In this document: positions 52,856 to 61,017 of the stretch, in pieces
Position numbering within the stretch: position 1 is the stretch's first letter
How the letters are laid out: the number at the start of each line of letters is the position of its first letter
Assembly: GCA_025354165.1 (NCBI GenBank)
Contig: JANXNI010000016.1
Span: 1 to 64,000 of the forward strand
DNA length: 64,000 bases
Direction: 5' to 3'
Source: Burkholderiales bacterium
Lineage (GTDB): Bacteria; Pseudomonadota; Gammaproteobacteria; Burkholderiales; Casimicrobiaceae
The notes under the pieces: model-generated
Told to the model about the DNA's origin: nothing
What the model saw: the letters and a program-made list of their open reading frames with translations, nothing else
Database searches by the model: none
Translations under genes and position numbers: made by a program

Positions 52856-54142
52856 ATGCTCCGCGCCCTCTACGTTGATTTCAACAGCTATTTCGCCTCG
52901 GTAGAACAACAGCTCCGCCCGGAGTTGCGCGGGCGTCCGGTCGCCGTGGTGCCGATGATTGCCGACACGACATGCGCTATCGCCGCGAGCATTGAGGCGA
53001 AACGTTTCGGCGTCAAGACGCTGACCAACGTCGCCGACGCGCGGCGCTTGTGTCCCGAGATCGAGTTTGTCGTTTCGCGGCCGGCTGTTTATGTGGACTT
53101 CCATCAGCGCGCGAAAATCGTGGTGGAATCGGTCGCCCCGATTGCGGCAGTCAACTCAATCGACGAGATGTGGATTGCGCTGATGGGTCGCGATCAGCCG
53201 CGTCCAGCTGCCGAAAAGCTCGCCCTCGAAATCAAGTACCGGTTGCGGCAGCAACTGGGCGAATGCATTACCTCGTCCATTGGCATCGCGCCCAACACTT
53301 TCCTCGCCAAAACCGCGAGCGACATGGTCAAGCCGGACGGTCTCGTGGTGATTGAACTCGCCGATTTGCCAAACGCGCTGATGAATCTAAAGCTCAATCA
53401 TTTCGTCGGCATCGGCCGCAAAATGCTGGAGCGCCTGCACGATCACGGCATCAAAACGACGCCGCAATTGCTGAATGCTGAAATCGAAAAACTGCGCGAA
53501 ATCTGGGGGGGTGTTGAAGGCGAACGCTTCTGGCAAAAGCTGCGCGGCGAAGATGTGCAAACGCGTGAAACCAACACCTCATCAATCAGTCACTCGCATG
53601 TGCTTGCTCCCGACAAGCGTACCCACGTACGCGCTCAAGCCGTGCTCTCAAGCCTCACGCAAAAGGCCGCGATGCGTCTGCGCGATGGCGAATACATCAC
53701 CTCCGACATCTCCATTTTCTTGAAGCTGCGCGGTGGCGAAAAACACAAAGCACACCAGCGCATCGACGCCACCGATCGCACGCCACACATTCTCGATGTG
53801 ATAGACAGGCTCTACGCCAAACTCCTCGATGATCGCGCCGTGAGGAACAGCTCCCCGATGGCGGTGGGCATGGCGCTGGGCGGGCTCGCGCCACGCGAGG
53901 GACAATCGCTGTCGCTATTCGACGAGCAGCCCAACACCGAAAAGCTTGACAAAGTTGTCGATCAACTGAACCTTAAATATGGCAAGAACACGCTATTCTG
54001 GGGCGGCGCATTCAGCGCCCGACAAAGCGCCCGAATGGCCATCGCGTTCAATCACATTCCCGATATGAAAGTGGAATCGGATGAGACGGGTAAAGCGCTG
54101 AGACCGCGCGAGCCGTTGGTGAATGTACGGAAGTCGATTTAG
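52856..54142 (+). CDS. Y-family DNA polymerase (DinB/UmuC superfamily)
   Basis: This is a 428-residue translesion polymerase-like protein. Palm motif I is ALYVDFNSYFASVEQQ, with the first catalytic Asp. The fingers region is AASIEAKRFGVKT. The second acidic pair is in AAVNSIDEMWIAL. SSIGIAPNTFLAKTASDMVKPDG is the typical next block. A little-finger domain and QSLSLFDEQ near residue 355, which resembles a beta-clamp binding motif, follow. It differs from classical DinB (DMDAFFA) and belongs to a proteobacterial subgroup often misnamed ImpB. No LexA box is evident upstream. Confidence 0.9.
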   Translation: MLRALYVDFNSYFASVEQQLRPELRGRPVAVVPMIADTTCAIAASIEAKRFGVKTLTNVADARRLCPEIEFVVSRPAVYVDFHQRAKIVVESVAPIAAVNSIDEMWIALMGRDQPRPAAEKLALEIKYRLRQQLGECITSSIGIAPNTFLAKTASDMVKPDGLVVIELADLPNALMNLKLNHFVGIGRKMLERLHDHGIKTTPQLLNAEIEKLREIWGGVEGERFWQKLRGEDVQTRETNTSSISHSHVLAPDKRTHVRAQAVLSSLTQKAAMRLRDGEYITSDISIFLKLRGGEKHKAHQRIDATDRTPHILDVIDRLYAKLLDDRAVRNSSPMAVGMALGGLAPREGQSLSLFDEQPNTEKLDKVVDQLNLKYGKNTLFWGGAFSARQSARMAIAFNHIPDMKVESDETGKALRPREPLVNVRKSI

Positions 54143-54267
54143 CGCAAGTGCGTCCTATTCCTGGTGCAGGCACTCCCTACCTAGTAGCCCCCTTTAACGG
54201 CATTTCAATTAGCGCTTCGCGGAGACTCCAAGGGCGGCAACGATGTACCGAAGCGAACGACAGTTCG

Positions 54268-54933
54268 TCAGGGCCGCTTCGGCATCGGCGTCGCGCGCGG
54301 CGTCGCCTTTACTGCTTTCGCTTTTTTATCCGTCCGCATTAGCGTGATCATGTCGGCACCAATAAATTTCTCGACGAAACTGCGATGCAACATGAACCAC
54401 ACGGCCAGTGCCGTGACGGGCGGCATGATGAGAGTTGAGAATTGGTAGAGGTAAGCGATCACCTCCAGTTGCCACGAGGCCCAGCCGGCTTGCTCGACGA
54501 CGCCGGGGCCGCTGCTGAGCAGAATTTGCTTCATGCCTACCGCAAACACGGCGAGCATTTGTAATGGCAGCAACATGAGCCAGCCGTACCAGAGATTTCG
54601 CCAGCATTTCGGGGTCCACGCGGCCAGCGTGAGTGCGGCCATGAGGGCCGCGCCGTAGCTGTAGAGCCGGGCGTCGACCTCGGCGCTGATGGTGGCACCA
54701 GGGCGGAAAGTTTGGCCCGGTGTGCTACCCGGTGCGAGGTTGGTCAGAAATTCGAAACCGTGCAACGTTTGTTGAATCGAGGTCACAAATTCTGGAACAC
54801 CAAGCAACGCCATGCCGGACAAAAACCAGCGAATCGGCCAGTGCAGCAGCGGCACGAGAACGTACCAGGTCATGAACACAGGTGGCACCCACAAAAGGAT
54901 GCGCAGGAAAAAGCGACCGATGGTGGTTGGCAC
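54268..54933 (-). CDS. Exosortase H-associated membrane protein
   Basis: This is a 221-residue protein with about four to five helices. It opens FFLRILLWVPPVFMTWYVLVPLLHWP, and contains GVPEFVTSIQQTLHGFEFLTNL and later GWLMLLPLQMLAVFAVGMKQIL. The pattern matches the partner protein regularly encoded next to xrtH in genomes with IPTL-CTERM proteins. The N-terminus is 15 bp after the xrtH stop, so both are one operon. Its role in sorting is unknown. The C-terminus is basic (KKAKAVKATPRATPMPKRP). Confidence 0.82.
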   Translation of the reverse strand: MPTTIGRFFLRILLWVPPVFMTWYVLVPLLHWPIRWFLSGMALLGVPEFVTSIQQTLHGFEFLTNLAPGSTPGQTFRPGATISAEVDARLYSYGAALMAALTLAAWTPKCWRNLWYGWLMLLPLQMLAVFAVGMKQILLSSGPGVVEQAGWASWQLEVIAYLYQFSTLIMPPVTALAVWFMLHRSFVEKFIGADMITLMRTDKKAKAVKATPRATPMPKRP

Positions 54934-54948
54934 GTGTGACCAGTGCGC

Positions 54949-55500
54949 CTACGCTGCCAAAGCGGCGGTCGGCGCTTGCGGGCCCGGCATCGCTGAATCG
55001 TCGGGAGGCGGAGCGCTGCCGCGATCACGGTTGATGCGCCGTACCCAGATGAGCCAAACGATCAGGACGTCGAGCATGATGAGCGCTTGCCAGATATACA
55101 GATGCGCCCATTCGAACGCCGTCATGCTCCATTGCCCGAGGTAGAACAGGCTGATGATGCGCACCACATTCAAGCCCTGTACCGCGACGAAACCCAAGCC
55201 AAGCCCCCAAAGCTTTTGCCGCCACGTTGACGGGAACGCGAGGATGGCGGCGATCAGAACGAGCGTCGCCTCAACGCCGTTACAGCCCGCTTCAATGCTG
55301 ACGGCGAAACCGTTGGTCGCGCTGCGCAATATTTTGCCCGTGGCAATGGCGCTGGGGTCAAATATGGCGACCAGTTGTGCGCAAAAATGCGCGAGTCCCG
55401 TGGTCCACGGCGTCACGAAATAGTCCTGTCCCCACGGGGTGAGTTGTGCACCGAAGAGCACGGCTTGAATCACGAGGAAGAGGATTAAAAATCGGGCCAT
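54949..55500 (-). CDS. xrtH: Exosortase H
   Basis: This is a 183-residue integral membrane cysteine transpeptidase of the exosortase family, thought to cleave and anchor proteins with a C-terminal IPTLxxWG-type sorting signal. The catalytic triad candidates are Cys in SIEAGCNGVEATLVLIAA, Arg in LNVVRIISLFYLGQW, and His in FEWAHLYIWQALIML. The cytoplasmic tail is Pro/Ala rich. I found no protein with an IPTL motif in this window, so the substrates must be elsewhere. It is first in the operon with the associated membrane protein. Confidence 0.87.
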   Translation of the reverse strand: MARFLILFLVIQAVLFGAQLTPWGQDYFVTPWTTGLAHFCAQLVAIFDPSAIATGKILRSATNGFAVSIEAGCNGVEATLVLIAAILAFPSTWRQKLWGLGLGFVAVQGLNVVRIISLFYLGQWSMTAFEWAHLYIWQALIMLDVLIVWLIWVRRINRDRGSAPPPDDSAMPGPQAPTAALAA

Positions 55501-55651
55501 GAGAGTGGGAGCGAGTCAGGACGTCTGAGGTAGAAAGCCGAAGCCCTGAATCGTAACCGATGCGCCAGAAGACAGGATCGCCGCAGGGTTGTCGACGGCA
55601 TACAAGCGTTTTACGGTAAGCTTTTCGTCAATACACATTCTTGGAGGCACT

Positions 55652-56008
55652 ATGACCCGGTTCTGTTCAATCAAAAATGCATCGCTGGCCGCTTTGGCGC
55701 TGGCGAGCCTGTTTGCACTCGGCGGCTGTGCGTCCATCGTGCAGGATCAAAAGCGCTCGATGCTCGATCGAAAGTGTCAGGAGCGCGTGGTGAGGATGCT
55801 AAACGCGGTGTCACCGATCATCGCAGAGTCGAACGCGCCGCAGAAGTTTTGTAGCTGCTTCACAGAAAAGCTGGACATTGCCAAGCTTGAGACCGATATC
55901 GACGGTGTAAAAGACATCGGCTTGAACCCCGAGACGCTACGTTTTGTGACGGAGTACATCCCGACAATTCGGGGTTGCGCCAAAGAATCCGGGCTCTGGA
56001 AAAACTAG
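55652..56008 (+). CDS. Small predicted lipoprotein, unknown function
   Basis: This is a 118-residue protein. The start at 55652 is fixed by GGAGG just upstream and by the signal sequence (LAALALASLFALGGC) ending in a lipobox LGGC. The mature part has further Cys residues (CQERVV, FCSCF, RGCAKE) that may form disulfides, and mostly helical composition. I know no family for it. It stands between the divergent xrtH and the convergent TetR gene. Confidence 0.75.
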   Translation: MTRFCSIKNASLAALALASLFALGGCASIVQDQKRSMLDRKCQERVVRMLNAVSPIIAESNAPQKFCSCFTEKLDIAKLETDIDGVKDIGLNPETLRFVTEYIPTIRGCAKESGLWKN

Positions 56009-56035
56009 GACAACGATCGCCCGGCTCGCCCGGAA

Positions 56036-56740
56036 CTAGTCCGCCTTCGCTGTCACAAACGACTGGGCCGCGCCGCGAATGCCATTGACGATGAAGGCAA
56101 GCAGCTGCGACATCACCGCGGGGTCGCCCGCGACATTCACGTCATTTGACAGACGCACAATGCGCTGATCGCTCAGGTAGTGCAACAGCGCACCGAGCGC
56201 AAACTGGTAGCACCATGCGGCCTGCGGCTGGTCGATGGCGGTGCCTTCAGCCGTCAACGCACGATGTATGGCGTCGATAAACTCGGCGGCGAGCGGATCG
56301 AAGTATTCGCGAATCGACCGATCTTCCTCGATGCTTTGCTGCGTGAGCCCACGCGTGACAAACAGCGCATACGATTCACCAGCCGGGGTCGTCCGCATCT
56401 GACTAACCGGGATCACCATCGCGGCCACAATACCCGACAGCGGATCGCCCGATGGCTTGGCGAGCGCGGCATGAAGACCAACGCGGCGCTCATCAATATT
56501 GCTACTCAGATGCCCAAAAATTGCGTCGTAGAGTTCCTGTTTCTGCCCGAAGTAGTACCCCACCAATGCGAGCGGCACCTGTGCGGCTTCAGCGATCTGG
56601 CGAATGGTGACAGCGTGATAGCCGTAGAGCGCAAACAAGCGCTGCGAGGCGTCGAGAATATTTTGTCGTCGATCCGGCCGCTCCTGGCCTTGCGGCACAC
56701 TGCCTTTTTCTGTCGGGGTCATCACGTACGCTCCAGTCAT
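56036..56740 (-). CDS. TetR/AcrR family transcriptional regulator
   Basis: This is a 234-residue protein. The N-terminal HTH reads QNILDASQRLFALYGYHAVTIRQIAEAAQVPLALVGYYFGQKQELYDAIF in several joined parts, the standard TetR pattern. The C-terminal ligand domain is not assigned to a subfamily. ATG 56740 or 56722 may start it. A MITE copy lies 86 bp upstream, within the divergent region to the dioxygenase gene, which is a natural regulatory target. Confidence 0.92.
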   Translation of the reverse strand: MTGAYVMTPTEKGSVPQGQERPDRRQNILDASQRLFALYGYHAVTIRQIAEAAQVPLALVGYYFGQKQELYDAIFGHLSSNIDERRVGLHAALAKPSGDPLSGIVAAMVIPVSQMRTTPAGESYALFVTRGLTQQSIEEDRSIREYFDPLAAEFIDAIHRALTAEGTAIDQPQAAWCYQFALGALLHYLSDQRIVRLSNDVNVAGDPAVMSQLLAFIVNGIRGAAQSFVTAKAD

Positions 56741-56825
56741 GGCGCGATCCGAAAGAGTGTGGTCGAAGCGCGCTGTGCGATCAATTGCATTGATTTAAGA
56801 ATTTGGAAAATTATTCGTGCCTGTA

Positions 56826-56969
56826 GGACACCTCTAAAAATTCGTTTTTGGGGATGCAGTGTTAGGAGCCCGGAGCGCAGTAACCGCAATGTACGTTTTG
56901 TGTACATGAGGATTGCGAGCACCGCGCGACGACACAATGCGCCACACAAATGAATTTTTAGAGATGTCC
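56826..56969. mobile_element. MITE-like element, copy 2 (144 bp)
   Basis: The ends GGACACCTCTAAAAATTC and GAATTTTTAGAGATGTCC are inverted repeats. A TGTA on both flanks could be a short target duplication. The interior matches copy 1 at 8924-9066 along its length, with about a dozen differences and small indels. It lies in the divergent region between the TetR and dioxygenase genes (56741-57118), where I see no other feature. Confidence 0.85.
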
Positions 56970-57118
56970 TGTATTGTGACAGACGACCTGTTGTACGTCC
57001 TACCAGCGTTTCATCAAGTTGTCACCCCATCTTGCACAAAAGCACAATCGAAGCGGCTTGTAGTGTGACAATTTACCCCAAAATAAATTCAATCCATAAA
57101 TCTTCGGCGGCGATATCC

Positions 57119-58060
57119 TTGCAGCGTAGAGCACTACTTCAAACCGCCGCAGCGACCTTACTCACCGGCAGCACTGTCATGACTTCCATCGCTTCCTCCG
57201 TCGCCGTGTCTGCGGCCAGTCTTCCCACCATCACTACGTTAAAAAAATCGCCCCGGATGCCGGTGTTGTTCCTTGGCCACGGCAGCCCGATGAACGCGAT
57301 TGAAGACAACGCGTATCGCCGCAGCTGGCAGATATTGGGAACCGAATTTGGGACGCACGCGGGCGCGAAATATCCAACGCCGCAACTGGTCATTTGCATC
57401 TCGGCCCACTGGCTCACGCGCGGCTGGCATTTCACGGCGATGGATAAACCGAAAACGATTCACGATTTTGGCGGTTTTCCTCAGGCATTGTTTGACCAGC
57501 AATATCCGGCACCGGGCGCAGCGACGACGGTGCAAGAAATTTCGCGGACGATCGCGACACCTACGATCGGGCTGGACACGCACGAATGGGGCCTCGATCA
57601 CGGCACCTGGTCGGTGTTGAAGCCGATGTTTCCGAATGCGGATATTCCAGTCGTTCAGCTCAGCATGGATTACGACCGCCCAGCGGCGGAGCACTTTGCG
57701 CTGGGTCGTGAGCTGGCAAGACTGCGCGAATTGGGCGTTTTGATTGTTGGCAGCGGCAATGTCGTGCATAACCTGCGTGCCCTGCGCCTGAACGGGCCGT
57801 CAGGACAGACTTATGACTGGGCGACCGAGTTCGACGCAGTCGTCGCCGATCACGTCGTACAGGGCCGTTTAAGCGCCCTACAGGACTTCCAGAAGCTCGG
57901 GCAAGTCGCGCAATTGGCGCACCCGACGTTTGAGCATTACCTGCCGCTCTTGTACACCGCGGGCGCGGCGAGCGTGACACCGTCGAAAGATGCACCTCGA
58001 TTTTTCAACGCCAATTTTCAGGGCGCGTCGATTTCGATGCGCTCGGTGATCTGGACCTAA
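57119..58060 (+). CDS. ygiD: DODA-type extradiol dioxygenase (YgiD-like) with Tat-like N-terminus
   Basis: This is a 313-residue protein from TTG 57119; TTG 57032 and ATG 57179 are alternatives. The catalytic domain starts RMPVLFLGHGSPMNAIE, and has LVICISAHWLTRG, IHDFGGFP, THEWGLDHGTWSVL and VGSGNVVHNL: the conserved His residues are the zinc/iron ligands of the 4,5-DOPA dioxygenase family. The N-terminal QRRALLQTAAATLLTGS resembles a twin-arginine signal, so the enzyme may work in the periplasm, unlike E. coli YgiD. The start is uncertain because no ATG is well placed. Confidence 0.85.
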   Translation: MQRRALLQTAAATLLTGSTVMTSIASSVAVSAASLPTITTLKKSPRMPVLFLGHGSPMNAIEDNAYRRSWQILGTEFGTHAGAKYPTPQLVICISAHWLTRGWHFTAMDKPKTIHDFGGFPQALFDQQYPAPGAATTVQEISRTIATPTIGLDTHEWGLDHGTWSVLKPMFPNADIPVVQLSMDYDRPAAEHFALGRELARLRELGVLIVGSGNVVHNLRALRLNGPSGQTYDWATEFDAVVADHVVQGRLSALQDFQKLGQVAQLAHPTFEHYLPLLYTAGAASVTPSKDAPRFFNANFQGASISMRSVIWT

Positions 58061-58186
58061 ATTCCGGCGCCGCGCGGGTGGCGGCGCTTCAGAACGCGCA
58101 GCATCGTTGCGTTTGTCGATGAATTGAACTTGCGAAACGTCAGGGCGCACTTTGGTGCCCACCCAAAGACAAGTATTTCCGATCCC

Positions 58187-58312
58187 ATCAGCTTTGTCGT
58201 GACCACGCCTCTGCATCGGGGCTGATAGCCTGTTTAGGCCAATATCGATAAGGACGCTAATCCTGCACTAGCCCCTGACGTGCGGGGCTTTCAGCGAAAA
58301 GCTGTTAACCGT
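58187..58312. repeat. Inverted-pair repeat, locus 5
   Basis: The left unit (58187-58229) reads CATCAGCTTTGTCGTGACCA and ends in TCGGGGCTGATAG. The right unit (58266-58311) reads CTAGCCCCTGACGTGCGGGG, then CTTTCAGCGAAAAGCTGTTAAC. The spacer has AATATCGATAAGG, a weak form of the spacer motif. The TAA stop of the SCO gene lies within the terminal GTTAAC, so the repeat touches coding sequence. Confidence 0.72.
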
Positions 58313-58901
58313 TTACCAGCGCCGTCAAGTCTTGTGCAATCGCGTCCGGTCCGGCCTCATGGCGGATCATCAGGCGAATTCGACCTTGCGGATCAAAGGC
58401 ATACATCTGCGTTGAGTGATCAACCATGTAGGTGAACTCGCTCTTCACCTGCGCCTTTTGATAGATGATCTTGAACTCTTTGGCAGCCGCTGCCGTTTGT
58501 TCGTCGGTGCCGTAGAGCCCAGCGAAGGACGGATTAAAGGCTTTCACGTAATCGGCGAGTATTTTCGGTTTGTCACGCGCCGGATCGACGGTGACGAAGA
58601 CCACTTGAACCTTCGCCGCGTCTGCCGCTTTCATCTTGCCAAGCGCTTCGTTTAGCGTGGTCATGGTCGTCGGGCAATAGTCCGGGCAGAACATGTAGCC
58701 GAAGAAAAACACCGTCGCTTTGCCTTTGTAGCTTTCCAGCGTGCGCGGCTGCTGCGTCGCGGCGTCGTTCAGTGCCAGCGTTTTTCCGAACGCCGCGCCG
58801 GTGATGTCGGTGGCGTTGAATTTGATAGCGGCCTTGTCGTCGCTGCACCCAATCAGCGCTAACGCGGCAAACGCGACGAGCGCAAAAAGTCGCGTGTTAA
58901 T
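58305..58901 (-). CDS. SCO1/SenC-family copper protein, lipoprotein; probable ATT start
   Basis: This is a 198-residue protein. From ATT 58901 the frame reads MNTRLFALVAFAALALIGCS, a complete lipoprotein signal with lipobox, then a thioredoxin-like domain with the copper site FGYMFCPDYCPTTM, VTVDPARDKP and the distal His in YMVDHSTQMYAF. No ATG, GTG or TTG exists in frame between the upstream TGA and the lipobox. A GGAG lies about 8 nt before the ATT. The start overlaps the stop of the PCu(A)C gene (ATTAA). It delivers copper to cytochrome oxidase CuA. Confidence 0.88.
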   Translation of the reverse strand: MNTRLFALVAFAALALIGCSDDKAAIKFNATDITGAAFGKTLALNDAATQQPRTLESYKGKATVFFFGYMFCPDYCPTTMTTLNEALGKMKAADAAKVQVVFVTVDPARDKPKILADYVKAFNPSFAGLYGTDEQTAAAAKEFKIIYQKAQVKSEFTYMVDHSTQMYAFDPQGRIRLMIRHEAGPDAIAQDLTALVNG

Positions 58902-59355
58902 GCTTGTGCTCCGAATGATCTTGCGCGGGCGGCTTCTCGGCGGTCACCTGCACCGTCACTTCGCCCGCTTTTTCAAACTTGAGTTTGAGCGGAAATTTCG
59001 TACCTTCCTTCAGGCCGTCCGGGATGCCGATCAGCATGACGTGATAACCGCCGGGCTTGAATTCCGCTTTGCCGTTGGCCGGGATATCGAGCGCGTTGAC
59101 CTCGCGCATTTTCATCACACCAGCCTCGGTGATCATGCTGTGAATCTGGATTTCTTTGGCGACGTCGCCCGTCACGCCGATCAATTTATCAGCCGCGCCT
59201 TTGTTGTCAAACGACATGAAGGCCGCAGAATTCTTAACCGCGCCCGGTGTCACCCGCGCCCACGCATGATCGATCGTAATCGCGCCAATTTTGGCGTCTT
59301 GCGCGAAGGCGGTTGCTGCGAAAGTTGCAGCGAGGAGTAGAGTGATTTTTTTCAT
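58897..59355 (-). CDS. Periplasmic copper chaperone PCu(A)C
   Basis: This is a 152-residue protein with a signal peptide (LLLAATFAATAFAQ). The copper-binding set H-M-x10-M-x21-H-M is visible as IHSMITEAGVMKMREV and GYHVMLIG. The fold matches the DR1885/PCuAC cupredoxin-like family, and the His-rich tail HSEHKH can bind metal. It works with SCO in building the CuA site of cytochrome c oxidase, and here both genes overlap by 5 bp in one operon. Confidence 0.94.
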   Translation of the reverse strand: MKKITLLLAATFAATAFAQDAKIGAITIDHAWARVTPGAVKNSAAFMSFDNKGAADKLIGVTGDVAKEIQIHSMITEAGVMKMREVNALDIPANGKAEFKPGGYHVMLIGIPDGLKEGTKFPLKLKFEKAGEVTVQVTAEKPPAQDHSEHKH

Positions 59356-59443
59356 GATGCGATTTTAGGCGCTGCGACCTGCAGCGGAATGTGAATCGCC
59401 GTTTGACCCCGCAACTTGCAAGCGGTTCCCGCGCGCGAAATCC

Positions 59444-59530
59444 GTAGGGTGTGCACCAGAATGCGCACCGTCGTTGCACGTGTTCAACCGTTGAACTACA
59501 ACCGGTGGTGCGCGCTTGGGTGCGCACCCT
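59444..59530. repeat. Inverted repeat between the copper operon and the DUF1501 gene
   Basis: GTAGGGTGTGCACCAGAATG and TTGGGTGCGCACCCT, with inner ATGCGCACC and GGTGGTGCGCG, form a nested inverted repeat. It ends about 6 bp past the DUF1501 stop codon and may act as an mRNA-stabilising or REP-like element. The rest of 59356-59536 shows nothing else. Confidence 0.55.
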
Positions 59531-59536
59531 GAGCGA

Positions 59537-61015
59537 CTAAAGCATCAGGTTCAGATTCTGCGTACTGAACCGTGCCAAATTCGGGAAGATCGTGGCCAGC
59601 TCGCCTGCAGACGCACCCATCCAGCTCGCGAGCGTGGCGGCGTAAGCATCGGACGAGATCGCGGGCAACAGGCGACCTTCACCAACGTCGGTCGATGTGC
59701 CCAGCGCCACCGTCGGAAAAGTCCCTGCAAATCGCCCGCCATTCACTGCGCCGCCGAGCACCAGATGATGCCCGCCCCAGCCGTGATCCGAGCCCTGCCC
59801 GTTCGAGCGCAACGTGCGTCCGAAGTCACTCATCGTCATCGTGGTCACGTTGTTCGCCACGCCCATCGAAGCCGTTGCGCGGTAAAACGCATTGAGCGCC
59901 ACGTCGAGCTGACTCAGCAGATCGTAATGTTTTCCGGACAACAGCGTTTTGTTGCCGCTCACTAAATCGCGACCGAACTGATCGCCATGATTGTCGAAAC
60001 CGCCGAGTGACACGAAGAACACTTGTCGCGTAACGCCAAGCGCCTGACGCGCCGCAATCATCGCGGCGACCGAATGCAATTGCGCTGCGAGGCGGTTAGT
60101 CGTCGGCCAGGTGCCGGGCACGGCGTTCTTGAGCGTATACGTGGTGCTGGTTGCGTTGTACATCGCGTTCGTGACAAACGCGCCAACGTCGAGCGAAGCC
60201 TTGTTCACGTTGGCGTATTGCTGCTCCAGCAGATTGGTGCGCGCCTCGTTGTTGTTATTCACGAACACGTCTTGCGGATATTGGTTCGCGCCACTGCCCG
60301 TCCAGTTCCACGAAATGTCTGCCAGCGCGGTATTCGCGATGCGCGACGAGGTGTCGATCACGCCGCCGGCGTACTGCATCGGCTTCACCGTGTACGAGGT
60401 GACGATGTCGCCCTTCATGAAAATATTGCCACCACCGAGCCCGGTGGAAACCGGCAACAAACCTGACGCGGCGGTGCGGAACACGTCCGCCATCCGCCCG
60501 CCCCAGCCGGTGTCCGCCGGATAGTCGGGGCGCATCGTCTGCCAGTGCGTCTGCATGTCCGAATGCGAGAAGAGCTGCGGCGGCAGGGGGACGCTGCGGC
60601 CCTGATATTGCGAGAGCGAGGTCGGTGCTAGCAACGGCCCGGCGTTGGGCACGATTGCGAGCTTTTTGTCAGTGTTGAACAACGCGGCGAGATTGGTCAT
60701 CGCTGGATGGAAACCGAAGCTGTTTGCGCCGAGCCCGGTCGGCGAAATCGACCGCAACGCGCTGAGCGGCAAGGCAAGGCCGTTGGCTTCGGCGAGCCCG
60801 CCGCGCGCTGCCGAATACGCGTTGTACTCGGAGGTCGTCATCGGCACGACCATATTCTGGCTGTCGTTGCCGCCGAACAGGAACACGCACACGAGCGCTT
60901 TGTAACCTGACGTGTCGGCCGCGTTGGCCGACGAAATCGAGAACGGCGGCAACAGCGGTGTGGCGGCAAGGCTGGCAGCGGAGCGGATGAAATTTCTGCG
61001 ATCCATGTTGGTCAT
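59537..61015 (-). CDS. DUF1501 family protein, Tat-exported
   Basis: This is a 492-residue protein. The N-terminus MDRRNFIRSAASLAATPLLP is a good twin-arginine signal. The DUF1501 domain has ALVCVFLFGGNDSQNMVVP, a later FFVSLGGFDNHGDQ and TMTMSDFGRTLRSNGQGSDHGWGGHHLVLGG, resembling metal-site motifs of the alkaline phosphatase/sulfatase clan. Function is unknown. It follows the DUF1800 gene with a 2-bp gap; the pair is conserved across many bacteria and probably acts together in the periplasm. Confidence 0.93.
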   Translation of the reverse strand: MTNMDRRNFIRSAASLAATPLLPPFSISSANAADTSGYKALVCVFLFGGNDSQNMVVPMTTSEYNAYSAARGGLAEANGLALPLSALRSISPTGLGANSFGFHPAMTNLAALFNTDKKLAIVPNAGPLLAPTSLSQYQGRSVPLPPQLFSHSDMQTHWQTMRPDYPADTGWGGRMADVFRTAASGLLPVSTGLGGGNIFMKGDIVTSYTVKPMQYAGGVIDTSSRIANTALADISWNWTGSGANQYPQDVFVNNNNEARTNLLEQQYANVNKASLDVGAFVTNAMYNATSTTYTLKNAVPGTWPTTNRLAAQLHSVAAMIAARQALGVTRQVFFVSLGGFDNHGDQFGRDLVSGNKTLLSGKHYDLLSQLDVALNAFYRATASMGVANNVTTMTMSDFGRTLRSNGQGSDHGWGGHHLVLGGAVNGGRFAGTFPTVALGTSTDVGEGRLLPAISSDAYAATLASWMGASAGELATIFPNLARFSTQNLNLML

Positions 61016-61017
61016 CC

